From positions 1 through 45,316 of the forward strand of contig DEIK01000091.1 of the NCBI GenBank assembly GCA_002352425.1: a DNA stretch of 45,316 bases, read 5' to 3'. Under the pieces are notes generated by a model, which was given only the letters and a program-made list of their open reading frames with translations, searched no databases and was not told where the DNA came from. The position numbers were made by a program, and so were the translations under genes. This DNA is from Rhodobacteraceae bacterium UBA2776 (GTDB lineage Bacteria > Pseudomonadota > Alphaproteobacteria > Rhodobacterales > Rhodobacteraceae). Below are positions 1 to 8,105 of the stretch, piece after piece. The first letter of the stretch is position 1. The number at the start of each line of letters is the position of its first letter.

Positions 1-381
1 ATTCTGGCTATCGCCGGTTTGCAGCGGCGACAGAAACACCCGCCCGCTAAGGTCTTGAATCACCATCATTTCCGTGGTGGCAGTGGAGCCATCCGTGTAG
101 GTCACCGTGACCCAGTATTCGACCGACCCATCCAGCGCGGACGACGTGCCATCATATGTCAGGTCTTCTGCTGTCAGTCCGGCATCATTTGAATCAATAT
201 AGCCATCATCATTTGCATCCTCGGCCGTCAGGGTGGTGATCTCCTGCCAGAGCGGATCAACATCACTGCCAAAAGTAAGCCCAACCAGATCATCGGCGTT
301 CTCAGATGCGGTATTGGATTCATCCGGATCCATATCCGCCATCGTACCCAGATAGAAAACTTCAAATGTGTTGGTTGCCAT
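1..381 (-). CDS. Hint-type secreted protein, N-terminal part (runs off left edge)
   Basis: The minus-strand frame opens with ATG at 379-381 and stays open to base 1, giving 127 residues of an incomplete protein. It starts MATNTFEVFYLGTMADMDPD and is rich in Asp, Thr and Gly, with a DANDDGYIDSNDAG stretch and a YWVTVTYTDGSTATTEM beta-rich segment. This resembles the N-terminus of Rhodobacterales proteins that carry a C-terminal Hint (self-processing) domain and are often exported by type I secretion. The Hint domain itself would lie outside the window, so the assignment rests on the N-terminal pattern only. The Shine-Dalgarno sequence is weak (GGCGGGG, about 13 bases upstream). The frame is open upstream to a stop near 458 but has no other ATG there. 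Confidence 0.6.
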   Translation of the reverse strand, partial: MATNTFEVFYLGTMADMDPDESNTASENADDLVGLTFGSDVDPLWQEITTLTAEDANDDGYIDSNDAGLTAEDLTYDGTSSALDGSVEYWVTVTYTDGSTATTEMMVIQDLSGRVFLSPLQTGDSQN

Positions 382-503
382 ATTGCTATTATGACCCCGC
401 CTACCAAGCAGGGATTGCTCCATCCGGTTTCTCGCAACAAGATAGGCAGTAATTATGTTAACAATACGATATGTTCAGGGCCATAATTCGGTGCAATTTT
501 AAC

Positions 504-531
504 AAAAAGGCACCCCGAAAGGCGCCTTTTT
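504..531 (-). terminator. Rho-independent terminator after pntB
   Basis: An 11-bp stem (504-514 with 521-531, one G-T wobble) around a 6-base loop, with T5 at the end of the stem on either strand. It lies 22 bases past the pntB stop and ends the pntAB transcript. It is nearly symmetric, so it could also act in the plus direction. Confidence 0.8.
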
Positions 532-552
532 GAATTTCATTAGCCGAACAGA

Positions 553-1995
553 TTAGTCAATCAAGGCCAGCAATTTATTCAAACTGTCCTTGGCATCACC
601 ATAGAACATCCGCGTATTTTCCTTATAAAACAATGGGTTCTCGATGCCTGAATACCCTGTGCCCTGCCCGCGCTTGGATACAAACACCTGTTTGGCTTTC
701 CAGCATTCCAGCACCGGCATACCGGCGATGGGCGAGTTGGGATCGTCCTGTGCAGCGGGGTTCACGATGTCATTGGAGCCAATCACAATCACCACATCGG
801 TGTCGGGGAAATCATCGTTGATCTCGTCCATTTCCAGCACGATGTCATATGGCACCCGCGCCTCGGCCAACAAAACATTCATGTGACCTGGTAAACGGCC
901 GGCCACTGGGTGAATGGCAAAGCGGACGTTTTTGCCCTTGTCGCGCAACCGTTTGACCAATTCGGAAACCGCTTGCTGGGCTTGTGCCACCGCCATGCCG
1001 TAACCGGGAATGATGACCACGCTGTCGGCGTCATTCAGGGCCGCAGCCACGCCTTCAGCCTCGATGGCAACCTGTTCGCCCTCGACTTCCATCGCGGGTC
1101 CTGTGGTGCCGCCAAACCCGCCCAAAATCACCGAGATAAAGGAGCGGTTCATCGCCTTACACATGATATAGCTCAGGATCGCACCAGAAGAGCCAACCAG
1201 CGCGCCAACCACGATCAACAGATCATTGCCAAGACTAAAGCCAATCGCCGCAGCCGCCCAGCCGGAATAGCTGTTCAACATCGACACGACCACAGGCATA
1301 TCCGCGCCGCCAATACCCATAATCAAATGATATCCAATGAACAGCGCCGCCAAAATCATCAGGAAGAGGGGTAAAAAACCACCGGTATTGAAGTACCAAA
1401 CCAGGCAAATCACCGACAGCGCAGCCGCTCCGGCATTCAGCATATGCCCGCCCGGCAGCTTTTCTGCGGTTGATTTAACTTTGCCCGCCAGTTTGCCGTA
1501 GGCGATGATGGACCCCGTGAAGGTGATCGCCCCGATAAAGACGCCGAGGTAAAGTTCGACCCGCAAAATGTTAATTTCAACTTGGGTTTTATGGGCAACC
1601 AATGCGGCAAAGCTGCCAATATCGTCTGCACTCATGCCGCCCGCGCCCGAGATGCCATCAACATAGCCGATGGTGAAATGCGCGTTTAGGCCGATAAACA
1701 TCGCCGCCAAACCAACAAGCGAGTGCATCGCGGCCACCAGTTCGGGCATTTGGGTCATTTGCACTTTGTTGGCCAATTGCCAGCCAATGACGGCGCCACC
1801 ACTGATCAACACCAGTGACAAAAACCACATGCCGGAACCCGGCCCAATCAGCGTGGCAACCACTGCCAGCGCCATGCCCGCGATGCCATACCAGACCGCG
1901 CGCTTGGCGCTTTCCTGACCTGACAAACCGCCAAGTGAAAGGATAAAGAGAACTGCTGCAACCACATAAGCCGCTGTTGTAAAACCGAAATCCAT
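553..1995 (-). CDS. pntB: NAD(P) transhydrogenase subunit beta
   Basis: This is the membrane and NADP(H)-binding subunit of the proton-translocating transhydrogenase, which uses the proton gradient to reduce NADP+ with NADH. The 480-residue length fits the family. Residues 1 to about 290 form a series of hydrophobic segments; the C-terminal third is the NADP-binding domain III, seen in GYGMAVAQAQQAV and in GQGTGYSGIENPLFYKENT. It follows pntA by 13 bases and is surely co-transcribed with it. ATG at 1995 has GGGG about 9 bases upstream. A strong hairpin terminator follows the stop. Confidence 0.96.
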   Translation of the reverse strand: MDFGFTTAAYVVAAVLFILSLGGLSGQESAKRAVWYGIAGMALAVVATLIGPGSGMWFLSLVLISGGAVIGWQLANKVQMTQMPELVAAMHSLVGLAAMFIGLNAHFTIGYVDGISGAGGMSADDIGSFAALVAHKTQVEINILRVELYLGVFIGAITFTGSIIAYGKLAGKVKSTAEKLPGGHMLNAGAAALSVICLVWYFNTGGFLPLFLMILAALFIGYHLIMGIGGADMPVVVSMLNSYSGWAAAAIGFSLGNDLLIVVGALVGSSGAILSYIMCKAMNRSFISVILGGFGGTTGPAMEVEGEQVAIEAEGVAAALNDADSVVIIPGYGMAVAQAQQAVSELVKRLRDKGKNVRFAIHPVAGRLPGHMNVLLAEARVPYDIVLEMDEINDDFPDTDVVIVIGSNDIVNPAAQDDPNSPIAGMPVLECWKAKQVFVSKRGQGTGYSGIENPLFYKENTRMFYGDAKDSLNKLLALID

Positions 1996-2008
1996 GTCTC
2001 TGATCCCC

Positions 2009-3580
2009 TTAAGATTTCTGGAACATGGCGAGCATACGCCGTGTCACCATAAAGCCGCCAAATATGTTTATCCCTGCCATAAAGACTGACAGCGCCCCCA
2101 GCAGCATCACCAGATAAGACCCTGATCCGATCTGCATCAACGCCCCCAAAATAACGATAGAAGAAATCGCGTTTGTCACGGCCATCAAAGGTGTGTGCAA
2201 CGAATGCGCCACCCCCCAGATCACTTGGAAGCCAATAAAGACCGACAACACAAAGACGATGAAGTGCTGCATAAAGCTGGCCGGCGCAACCAGCCCGACC
2301 CCCAGCAACACGATCGCCCCAACCGACAGCAAAATGACTTGTTGCTTGGTCTGCGCTTTGAATGCCGCGGTTTCCAGCGCGCGCTTTTCTTCTGGCGTTT
2401 GCTCTTTAACTTCGGCTTTGGGTTGCGCCGCGATTGCCTGCACCTTGGGTGGTGGTGGCGGGAAGGTTATCTTGCCCTTAAAGGTCGCGGTCGCACCGCG
2501 GATCACGTCGTCCTCCATGTCGTGCTTGACCTTGCCGTTTTTCTCGGGCGTCAGGTCCGACATCATGTGACGAATGTTGTTGGCATAGAGCGTCGATGAT
2601 TGCGCCGCCATACGGGATGGGAAATCGGTGTAGCCAATGATGGTGACACCGTTTTGGGTGACGATCTTTTCGTCCATCACGGTTTGCTTGCAGTTGCCAC
2701 CCTTTTCAGCTGCCAAATCCACGATCACACTACCGGGTTTCATGGCCGCGACCATGTCTTTGGTCCAAAGTTCGGGCGCTTCACGGTTCGGGATCAAAGC
2801 CGTGGTGATCACGATATCAATGTCTGGCGCAATTTCGCGGAACTTGGCCAGCTGGGCCTCGCGAAACTCTGGGCTGGACACGGCCGCATAGCCACCCGTC
2901 GCCGCACCATCGGCCTGATCTTCGGTGAAATCGAGGAACACAAATTCCGCACCCATTGATTCCACCTGCTCGGCCACTTCGGGGCGCACATCAAACGCAT
3001 AGGTGATCGCGCCCAGCGACGTTGCGGTGCCAATTGCGGCCAATCCGGCCACGCCCGCGCCAATCACCAACACTTTGGCGGGGGGCACTTTGCCAGCGGC
3101 TGTGACTTGGCCGGTAAAGAAGCGACCAAAGTTGTTACCCGCCTCAATCACCGCACGGTAACCGGCGATATTGGCCATCGAGGACAGCGCATCCATTTTC
3201 TGTGCACGACTGATACGCGGCACCATATCCATAGCGATGACATTGGCACCTTTGGAGTTTACCAAGTCCATCAGTTCCTCGGATTGCCCCGGAAAGAAGA
3301 ATGAAATCAGTGTCTTGCCCTTAGTCAAACGGCGCGCTTCGGTTGTGTTTGGCGCGCGGACCTTGGTTATCACATCGGCCGCTTTCCATAGGGCCGCGGC
3401 CCCGCGGATAACCTCGACGCCCGCGTCTTTATAGGCCGCGTCCGAGAACCCAGCCGCCTTGCCAGCGCCCGCCTCGATCAAACAGTCATAGCCCAGTTTT
3501 TGCAATTGCAAGGCACTCTCGGGCGTCATCGCTACCCGCGCTTCGCCTTCAAAAACTTCCTTTGGTGCACCGATTTTCAA
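2009..3580 (-). CDS. pntA: NAD(P) transhydrogenase subunit alpha (single chain)
   Basis: This is the NAD(H)-binding subunit of transhydrogenase. At 523 residues it is the single-chain form seen in E. coli, not the split PntAA/PntAB form of Rhodospirillum. The N-terminal part has the AlaDH/PNT fold with the dinucleotide-binding motif VLVIGAGVAGLAAIGTA and the acidic residue in FDVRPE. A proline-rich linker (PPPPPK) leads to four hydrophobic helices at the C-terminus. The start is best read as TTG at 3578-3580 (MKIGAPKEV), with AAGGA seven bases upstream. A long inverted repeat lies 40-75 bases upstream. It is first in a two-gene operon with pntB. Confidence 0.95.
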   Translation of the reverse strand: MKIGAPKEVFEGEARVAMTPESALQLQKLGYDCLIEAGAGKAAGFSDAAYKDAGVEVIRGAAALWKAADVITKVRAPNTTEARRLTKGKTLISFFFPGQSEELMDLVNSKGANVIAMDMVPRISRAQKMDALSSMANIAGYRAVIEAGNNFGRFFTGQVTAAGKVPPAKVLVIGAGVAGLAAIGTATSLGAITYAFDVRPEVAEQVESMGAEFVFLDFTEDQADGAATGGYAAVSSPEFREAQLAKFREIAPDIDIVITTALIPNREAPELWTKDMVAAMKPGSVIVDLAAEKGGNCKQTVMDEKIVTQNGVTIIGYTDFPSRMAAQSSTLYANNIRHMMSDLTPEKNGKVKHDMEDDVIRGATATFKGKITFPPPPPKVQAIAAQPKAEVKEQTPEEKRALETAAFKAQTKQQVILLSVGAIVLLGVGLVAPASFMQHFIVFVLSVFIGFQVIWGVAHSLHTPLMAVTNAISSIVILGALMQIGSGSYLVMLLGALSVFMAGINIFGGFMVTRRMLAMFQKS

Positions 3581-3618
3581 GTCGCGTTCCTTTCCGTATT
3601 CTCACATCGCACAACACA

Positions 3619-3656
3619 CGAATGTGACCTTTTGTCGTTGCTAACGATCACATTCG
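3619..3656. promoter_or_regulatory. Inverted repeat in the pntA / rhodanese divergent region
   Basis: Perfect 9-base arms CGAATGTGA (3619-3627) and TCACATTCG (3648-3656) enclose a second inverted repeat TCGTT-GCT-AACGA (3635-3647). Together they can fold into a 14-bp helix with a 7-base bulge on one side. The site is 39 bases upstream of the pntA start and 64 upstream of the rhodanese start. It could be an operator or a 5'-leader structure; the sequence alone does not decide. Confidence 0.5.
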
Positions 3657-3720
3657 CTCTTTGCAATACGTCTCTATACGATCATATGTTGCTGGTAAAC
3701 ATAACTGTGGAGAACACCAA

Positions 3721-4218
3721 ATGGAACCGCAAGCCCTTAAACCCAACCGCCGCCATTTTCTAATCGGCGCAATCACTGCGGGCGTTGTTGCCCTTCCAAT
3801 GATCCCCCAGCCCGCTTGGGCCGGCCCAAGCGTTCTCAAAGCACCGGACGCCTTTGTTGCAGCCAAATCAGGCAATATCATTTTGGTTGATATCCGCACG
3901 CCCGAGGAATGGTCACAAACCGGTATCGCCGAGGGCGCGATTGCGCTGGATATGACCGAAAAATCCTTTGTGGATTCGCTGGTAAGATTGCGGTCTGAAT
4001 ACCCGAAAATCCCGATCGCCCTGATTTGTCGCACTGGCAACAGATCGGGCTATGTGTTTGACGCCTTAAACAAACAGGGGTTTGCCAACCTGATGGATGT
4101 GGCCGAAGGCATGGCGGGTGGGCCAAACGGCAAGGGGTGGATCCCACGCGGCTTGCCAACTTACGACGGCGTAGCCACCGAAATCAAAGCCCGCTTAAAT
4201 CGTGTTTTGAAACCTTAG
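3721..4218 (+). CDS. Exported rhodanese-like sulfurtransferase
   Basis: A 165-residue protein with a single rhodanese domain. The active-site loop is ICRTGNRSG with Cys103, the residue that carries persulfide sulfur in this family. The N-terminus (NRRHFLIG followed by a hydrophobic stretch and PAWAG) looks like a Tat-type signal peptide, so it probably works in the periplasm. I chose ATG at 3721 because GGAG lies eight bases upstream and because this puts the signal peptide at the N-terminus; an in-frame ATG at 3661 would add 20 unlikely residues. It is divergent from pntA. Its TAG overlaps the stop of the convergent next gene. The sulfur donor and acceptor are unknown. Confidence 0.85.
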   Translation: MEPQALKPNRRHFLIGAITAGVVALPMIPQPAWAGPSVLKAPDAFVAAKSGNIILVDIRTPEEWSQTGIAEGAIALDMTEKSFVDSLVRLRSEYPKIPIALICRTGNRSGYVFDALNKQGFANLMDVAEGMAGGPNGKGWIPRGLPTYDGVATEIKARLNRVLKP

Positions 4219-4835
4219 TTACAATAGCTCTGCGATGACGTCCAAGCCGCCATTTCGGCGCGTTTGGACGCATTGTGGAAAGGCCCCCAATCAGCGGCCA
4301 CCCCGCGCATGTTTTCAGCCACAACCCCGTCGCGTGGCACTGTGCTTGCCATGATGCGCACCGCACAGGACAGGTTAGCGCTGCCGTTTTTCAACGCGCC
4401 ACCACTGGTGGCATCGCAACCATAGCCGCGCGCCGTGGCCGGCGAAATCTGCACCAAACCAAACCATTGCCCGCCGCCGCCCACGGCCGCTGGGTTCCAT
4501 GTGCTTTCATGTTTGGCCATTGCTGACAGCAGCCCTGTCCAAAACGCCGCCCGCTCAAACGCGCCTTTGCTCTCATAGCCTGGGCACCATGTCGCGGCGT
4601 CGCGTGGTACTGTGTTGGTCAACGCATGGCCATGCCCATCCAGAATGGCCGTCATTGTGGCGCGGGTCCATTGATTGGCCTCGGAACGATGGTCCCAGCG
4701 CGTTACTGGCAATTCGTCACTCCCAACCGAGAACATAGTGCTGAAAACATCAGCCGTTTCATCGGGCTCATTATCGCCACAGGCGGCGAGATAAACAAAA
4801 GGCATCGCCAAAATGGCAGCAGACAGGACACGCAT
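4215..4835 (-). CDS. Lytic transglycosylase (SLT)-like lipoprotein
   Basis: A 206-residue protein starting MRVLSAAILAMPFVYLAACG, a lipoprotein signal with lipidation at Cys19. The lysozyme-like region reads AMAKHESTWNPAAVG, where Glu110 sits in the position of the catalytic glutamate of SLT-type transglycosylases, followed by WFGLVQISPATARGYGC. It probably acts on peptidoglycan from a membrane anchor. ATG at 4835 is preferred over an in-frame ATG 51 bases upstream because it places the lipoprotein signal correctly and has GAGAG upstream. It converges on the rhodanese gene with stop codons overlapping (TTAG at 4215-4218). Substrate not tested. Confidence 0.75.
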   Translation of the reverse strand: MRVLSAAILAMPFVYLAACGDNEPDETADVFSTMFSVGSDELPVTRWDHRSEANQWTRATMTAILDGHGHALTNTVPRDAATWCPGYESKGAFERAAFWTGLLSAMAKHESTWNPAAVGGGGQWFGLVQISPATARGYGCDATSGGALKNGSANLSCAVRIMASTVPRDGVVAENMRGVAADWGPFHNASKRAEMAAWTSSQSYCN

Positions 4836-4994
4836 GATAACTCTCACAAAGTTGTTTTGTTGAGTTTGAGGCAATTCCCCTGACACAGCAACCGCAAATC
4901 CCCCGATGAGCCATGTGTTGCCACCTGCCCCTTGCCCCGTCCGCCGCCCTGTCCTAGAAGGCTAGGAACGCTTAACATCTGGATGGATTTCGCC

Positions 4995-6506
4995 ATGCTC
5001 GACCTTACATATGACTCCCCCAAACCCAAAGTGATTGCAGGAGCCAAACATGACTGGGAACTGGTGATCGGGCTGGAAATCCACGCGCAAGTCGCCTCCA
5101 AGGCCAAATTGTTTTCCGGTGCCAGCACCAAATTCGGGGCCGAGCCCAATTCAAACGTCGCCTTTGTGGACGCCGCCATGCCCGGCATGTTGCCCGTGAT
5201 CAACGAATTTTGCGTCGAGCAAGCCGTGCGCACCGGCCTTGGCCTAAAGGCCGATATCAATCTGTATTCGGCGTTTGATCGCAAAAACTATTTCTATCCG
5301 GATTTGCCGCAAGGCTATCAAATCTCACAACTTTACCACCCGATTGTTGGCGAGGGCGAAGTGTTGGTTGAATTGTCCGAGGGCATCGCCCGTCTGGTGC
5401 GGGTTGAGCGCATCCATCTGGAACAGGACGCTGGTAAATCCATTCACGACATGGACCCGAATATGTCCTTTGTGGATTTGAACCGCACCGGTGTCGCCTT
5501 GATGGAAATCGTCTCGCGCCCCGATATTCGTGGCCCCGAAGAGGCGGCCGCATATGTTGCCAAAATCCGCCAAATCTTGCGGTATTTGGGCACCTGTGAT
5601 GGCAACATGCAAAACGGCAACCTGCGGGCCGATGTGAACGTTTCGGTCTGTCGCGCTGGCGACTATGAGCGTTACCGCGAGACCGAGGATTTCTCGCATC
5701 TGGGCACCCGTTGCGAAATCAAAAACATGAACTCCATGCGCTTTATGCAGGCCGCGATTGAATATGAGGCCCGCCGCCAGATCGCCATCATCGAGGATGG
5801 TGGCGAAGTGCATCAGGAAACACGTCTGTATGATCCGGACAAGAACGAAACCCGCTCTATGCGCAGCAAGGAAGAGGCGCATGATTACCGCTATTTCCCA
5901 TGCCCCGATCTGCTGCCGCTTGAAATCGAACAAGACTGGGTCGACGGCATTGCCGCCTCACTGCCCGAACTTCCGGACGACAAAAAGCTGCGTTTTATCA
6001 ATGACTTTGGCCTGTCCGACTATGATGCCTCGGTGCTAACAGCGGACGTGGCCAATGCCGCGTTTTTTGAAAACGTGGCCGACGGGCGTGACGGCAAGCT
6101 GGCCGCCAATTGGGTGATCAACGAGCTGTTTGGCCGTTTGAAAAAGGACGACAAAACCATTGAGGATTGCCCCGTAACTGCCGACCAATTGGGCGGCGTC
6201 ATCGCGCTGATCACCAAGGGTGACATCTCGGGCAAGATCGCCAAAGAGCTGTTCGAGATCGTTTACACCGAGGGTGGCGACCCTGCCGAAATCGTCGAAG
6301 CACGCGGCATGAAACAGGTCACTGACACTGGCGCAATCGAGGCGGCTGTGGACGAGATCATCGCAGCCAACCCAGCCCAAGTTGAAAAGGCCAAGGCCAA
6401 CCCCAAACTGGCGGGCTGGTTCGTCGGTCAGGTCATGAAAGCCACCGGCGGCAAAGCCAACCCCAAAGCGGTCAACGAAATCGTCGCCAAAAAGCTGGCC
6501 GAATAG
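4995..6506 (+). CDS. gatB: Asp-tRNA(Asn)/Glu-tRNA(Gln) amidotransferase subunit B
   Basis: This is the tRNA-binding and kinase-like subunit of GatCAB, which converts mischarged Glu-tRNA(Gln) or Asp-tRNA(Asn) to the amidated form. The 503 residues from MLDLTYDSPKPKVIAG match the length of the family. Clear family segments are DWELVIGLEIHAQV, NRKNYFYPDLPQGYQISQ-like FDRKNYFYPDLPQGYQISQ, and a C-terminal GatB/YqeY helical region ending GGKANPKAVNEIVAKKLAE. ATG at 4995 is preferred over an earlier in-frame ATG at 4932, whose Pro/Arg-rich extension is not typical. It stands alone; gatA and gatC are not in the window. Confidence 0.95.
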   Translation: MLDLTYDSPKPKVIAGAKHDWELVIGLEIHAQVASKAKLFSGASTKFGAEPNSNVAFVDAAMPGMLPVINEFCVEQAVRTGLGLKADINLYSAFDRKNYFYPDLPQGYQISQLYHPIVGEGEVLVELSEGIARLVRVERIHLEQDAGKSIHDMDPNMSFVDLNRTGVALMEIVSRPDIRGPEEAAAYVAKIRQILRYLGTCDGNMQNGNLRADVNVSVCRAGDYERYRETEDFSHLGTRCEIKNMNSMRFMQAAIEYEARRQIAIIEDGGEVHQETRLYDPDKNETRSMRSKEEAHDYRYFPCPDLLPLEIEQDWVDGIAASLPELPDDKKLRFINDFGLSDYDASVLTADVANAAFFENVADGRDGKLAANWVINELFGRLKKDDKTIEDCPVTADQLGGVIALITKGDISGKIAKELFEIVYTEGGDPAEIVEARGMKQVTDTGAIEAAVDEIIAANPAQVEKAKANPKLAGWFVGQVMKATGGKANPKAVNEIVAKKLAE

Positions 6507-6520
6507 ACCGCGCTCGGCTG

Positions 6521-6552
6521 AAAAATTGCGCGAATGCCACAGGCACGCGCAA
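6521..6552 (-). terminator. Hairpin with T-run facing the gatB 3' end
   Basis: TTGCGCG (6526-6532) and CGCGCAA (6546-6552) flank an inner TGCC-ACA-GGCA hairpin, with two unpaired bases on one side. The U-run that would make it a terminator lies on the minus strand (A5 at 6521-6525 on plus). It would stop transcripts entering gatB antisense; in the plus direction it lacks a U-run. Confidence 0.5.
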
Positions 6553-6641
6553 CAAGGCAACATTCCGCCTTGAGGTTTGGACAGTCGCAACCGGATTTGT
6601 TATGAAGCCAATCTGTTAAAAAACGCCGAGGGGGCCACACC

Positions 6642-7106
6642 GTGCCAAACTATGAATACAAAGTCGTGCCTGCGCCTAAAAAGGGATTAAAAGCCAAGGG
6701 CCTGAAAACCACAGATGCGCGGTTTGCCAATGCGATGATGGTCGAAATGAACGAAATGGGCGCGGATGGCTGGGAGTACCAGCGCACCGACACCCTGCCC
6801 TGCGAAGAACGCACCGGCCTGCGCGGCCGCAACACGACGTATTTGAATATGCTGGTGTTTAGGCGCGAGATTGCGACCGAAGTTGAGGCCGCCGAATTCC
6901 AAGTTGAGGAAACCGCCACCACAGCAACCCCCGCCGTTGCAACCGCCACCACAGCAACCGCCGCAGACGCGCCACAAACCCATGCGCCATTGCTGAACGG
7001 CAACACAGACAGTGGCCGTGGCGCGGCCCCGGCACTTGGTCCGGCAACCGATGCCGTCAGTGACGCCGTCGAGGTCAAAGACCCGCGCTTTGACACCCGC
7101 GCCTAG
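6642..7106 (+). CDS. DUF4177 family protein
   Basis: A 154-residue protein of unknown function. Residues 1-75 (YEYKVVPAPKKGLKAKGLKT, then NEMGADGWEYQRTDTLPCEER and NTTYLNMLVFRR) match the short DUF4177 pattern, which centres on a GWE motif. The remaining half is a low-complexity Ala/Thr/Val region built partly from a repeated DNA unit and ends KDPRFDTRA. No signal peptide or membrane segment is visible. The start is GTG at 6642, with GAGGGGG about eight bases upstream. It stands alone between gatB and the convergent bolA. Confidence 0.75.
   Translation: MPNYEYKVVPAPKKGLKAKGLKTTDARFANAMMVEMNEMGADGWEYQRTDTLPCEERTGLRGRNTTYLNMLVFRREIATEVEAAEFQVEETATTATPAVATATTATAADAPQTHAPLLNGNTDSGRGAAPALGPATDAVSDAVEVKDPRFDTRA
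6911..6959 (+). repeat. Direct repeat inside the DUF4177 gene tail
   Basis: The 19-mer AACCGCCACCACAGCAACC occurs at 6911-6929 and 6941-6959, a period of 30 bases (10 codons). It encodes the repeated ATTAT part of the low-complexity tail, so unit number may vary between strains without frameshift. Confidence 0.7.
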
Positions 7107-7118
7107 CGATGGCGCCGC

Positions 7119-7385
7119 CTAGGTGTTAATCTCTAACGCCAATGCGTGAATGCGGGCGATCAGCTCTTTGCCCAATGCCGCGTGAACCGCGCGGTGGCGG
7201 GCAATCCGGCTCATGTCGTCAAAAACATCGGCCTTGATCACCACCCTGAAATGGCTCTCGTTACTGCCATCATGACCCGCGTGACCTGCGTGTTGGTCGC
7301 TCTCATTCAGCACCTCTAAAGCCACGGGCGAAAATTTAGCCTGTAATTTTTCAAAAATCTGCTCTTCAACTAACATTTTTTGCAT
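7119..7385 (-). CDS. BolA family protein
   Basis: An 88-residue BolA-type protein (KH-like fold). Visible marks are LEVLNESDQHAGH, the HFRVVIKADVF strand and the conserved RHRAVHAALGKEL helix. BolA proteins work with monothiol glutaredoxins in iron-sulfur handling or affect gene expression; which applies here is not known. A His/Gly insertion (HAGHAGHDG) lies in the variable loop and may bind metal. I give the ATG at 7385 because AGAAGG lies five bases upstream; the second ATG, three codons in (7376), gives a more usual N-terminus and is possible. It is divergent from the J-domain gene and converges on the DUF4177 gene. Confidence 0.88.
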   Translation of the reverse strand: MQKMLVEEQIFEKLQAKFSPVALEVLNESDQHAGHAGHDGSNESHFRVVIKADVFDDMSRIARHRAVHAALGKELIARIHALALEINT

Positions 7386-7448
7386 ATGCCCCTTCTATCC
7401 GGCACAGATCACGCTAAAGTCTATTGCCTGAGTCGAAAAGGTTTTAAA

Positions 7449-8078
7449 ATGGCTAAAAGCGATCCCTTCGGTTTCGACATGTCCGTGTCGAATGACAAAA
7501 AGAAACGCCAGCGCGGTCGTCGCGGCATGTCTGGGGCGTTCGACACCTCGACACGGGTGTGTGAACACGAGGGCTGCGAAGAAGCCGGCAAGTACCGTGC
7601 ACCACGTTCGCCAGACGCCGTTGATGATTTCGTTTGGTTTTGCAAGGTTCACGTGCGCGAATATAATCTAAAGTGGAATTTCTTTGACGGCTCACCCGAC
7701 GACGCGGTCGCCGAACAACAAGATAAAGACCGCGTTTGGGAACGGGAAACCAAACCGTTCAAGAAATCCGAAGAGGAACGGGCCTGGGCGCGTCTGGGCG
7801 TGGATGATCCGCATCAGGTGCTGGGCGGCAACGCCACCCAAAATCCGGGCCGCTCGATCACCGGCACCCGCAAACTGCCCCCGACCGAGCGCAAGGCGAT
7901 TGACGTTTTGGAAGCCAAAGATCATTGGACCAAAGCCGAAGTGCGCAAGGCCTACAAAAAGCTGATCAAAGGGCTGCACCCCGATATGAACGGCGGCGAT
8001 CGCTCGCAAGAGGAACAGTTGCAACTGGTGGTTTGGGCGTGGGATCAGATCAAAACCAGCCGCCATTTCAAAAGCTAA
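7449..8078 (+). CDS. J-domain protein with N-terminal Cys/His cluster
   Basis: A 209-residue DnaJ-family protein. The C-terminal J domain (about 155-205) has helix II KAEVRKAYKKLIKGLHPDMNGGD with the HPD motif at 177-179, the contact that stimulates DnaK ATP hydrolysis. The N-terminal half holds CEHEGC and FCKVH (Cys38, Cys43, Cys65, His68), a likely zinc site. There is no Gly/Phe region or classical DnaJ zinc domain, so this is a type III co-chaperone with unknown clients. ATG at 7449 (MAKSDPFGFDMSVS) is chosen because the frame upstream of it encodes a non-conserved extension. Confidence 0.85.
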   Translation: MAKSDPFGFDMSVSNDKKKRQRGRRGMSGAFDTSTRVCEHEGCEEAGKYRAPRSPDAVDDFVWFCKVHVREYNLKWNFFDGSPDDAVAEQQDKDRVWERETKPFKKSEEERAWARLGVDDPHQVLGGNATQNPGRSITGTRKLPPTERKAIDVLEAKDHWTKAEVRKAYKKLIKGLHPDMNGGDRSQEEQLQLVVWAWDQIKTSRHFKS

Positions 8079-8102
8079 GCCTCCCCAGTTGGGGGCGCTT
8101 TT
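8079..8102 (+). terminator. Terminator after J-domain gene
   Basis: GCCTCCCC and GGGGGCGC pair with one mismatch and one wobble around AGTT, followed by TTTT. It starts right at the end of the stop codon and lies between convergent genes. Confidence 0.6.
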
Positions 8103-8105
8103 CGC

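Noticed and set aside
228..440. Minus-strand frame of 70 residues at the left edge
   Set aside because: Shares the strand with the Hint-type gene but in another frame; composition is not protein-like (many Trp, Ile, Arg), and the overlapping frame from 381 is better.
910..1374. 154-residue plus-strand frame opposite pntB
   Set aside because: Antisense to a clear enzyme gene; His/Asn/Arg-rich, as expected for a complement of GC-rich coding DNA.
5325..5933. 202-residue minus-strand frame opposite gatB
   Set aside because: Shadow of a conserved gene; no motif or ribosome site.
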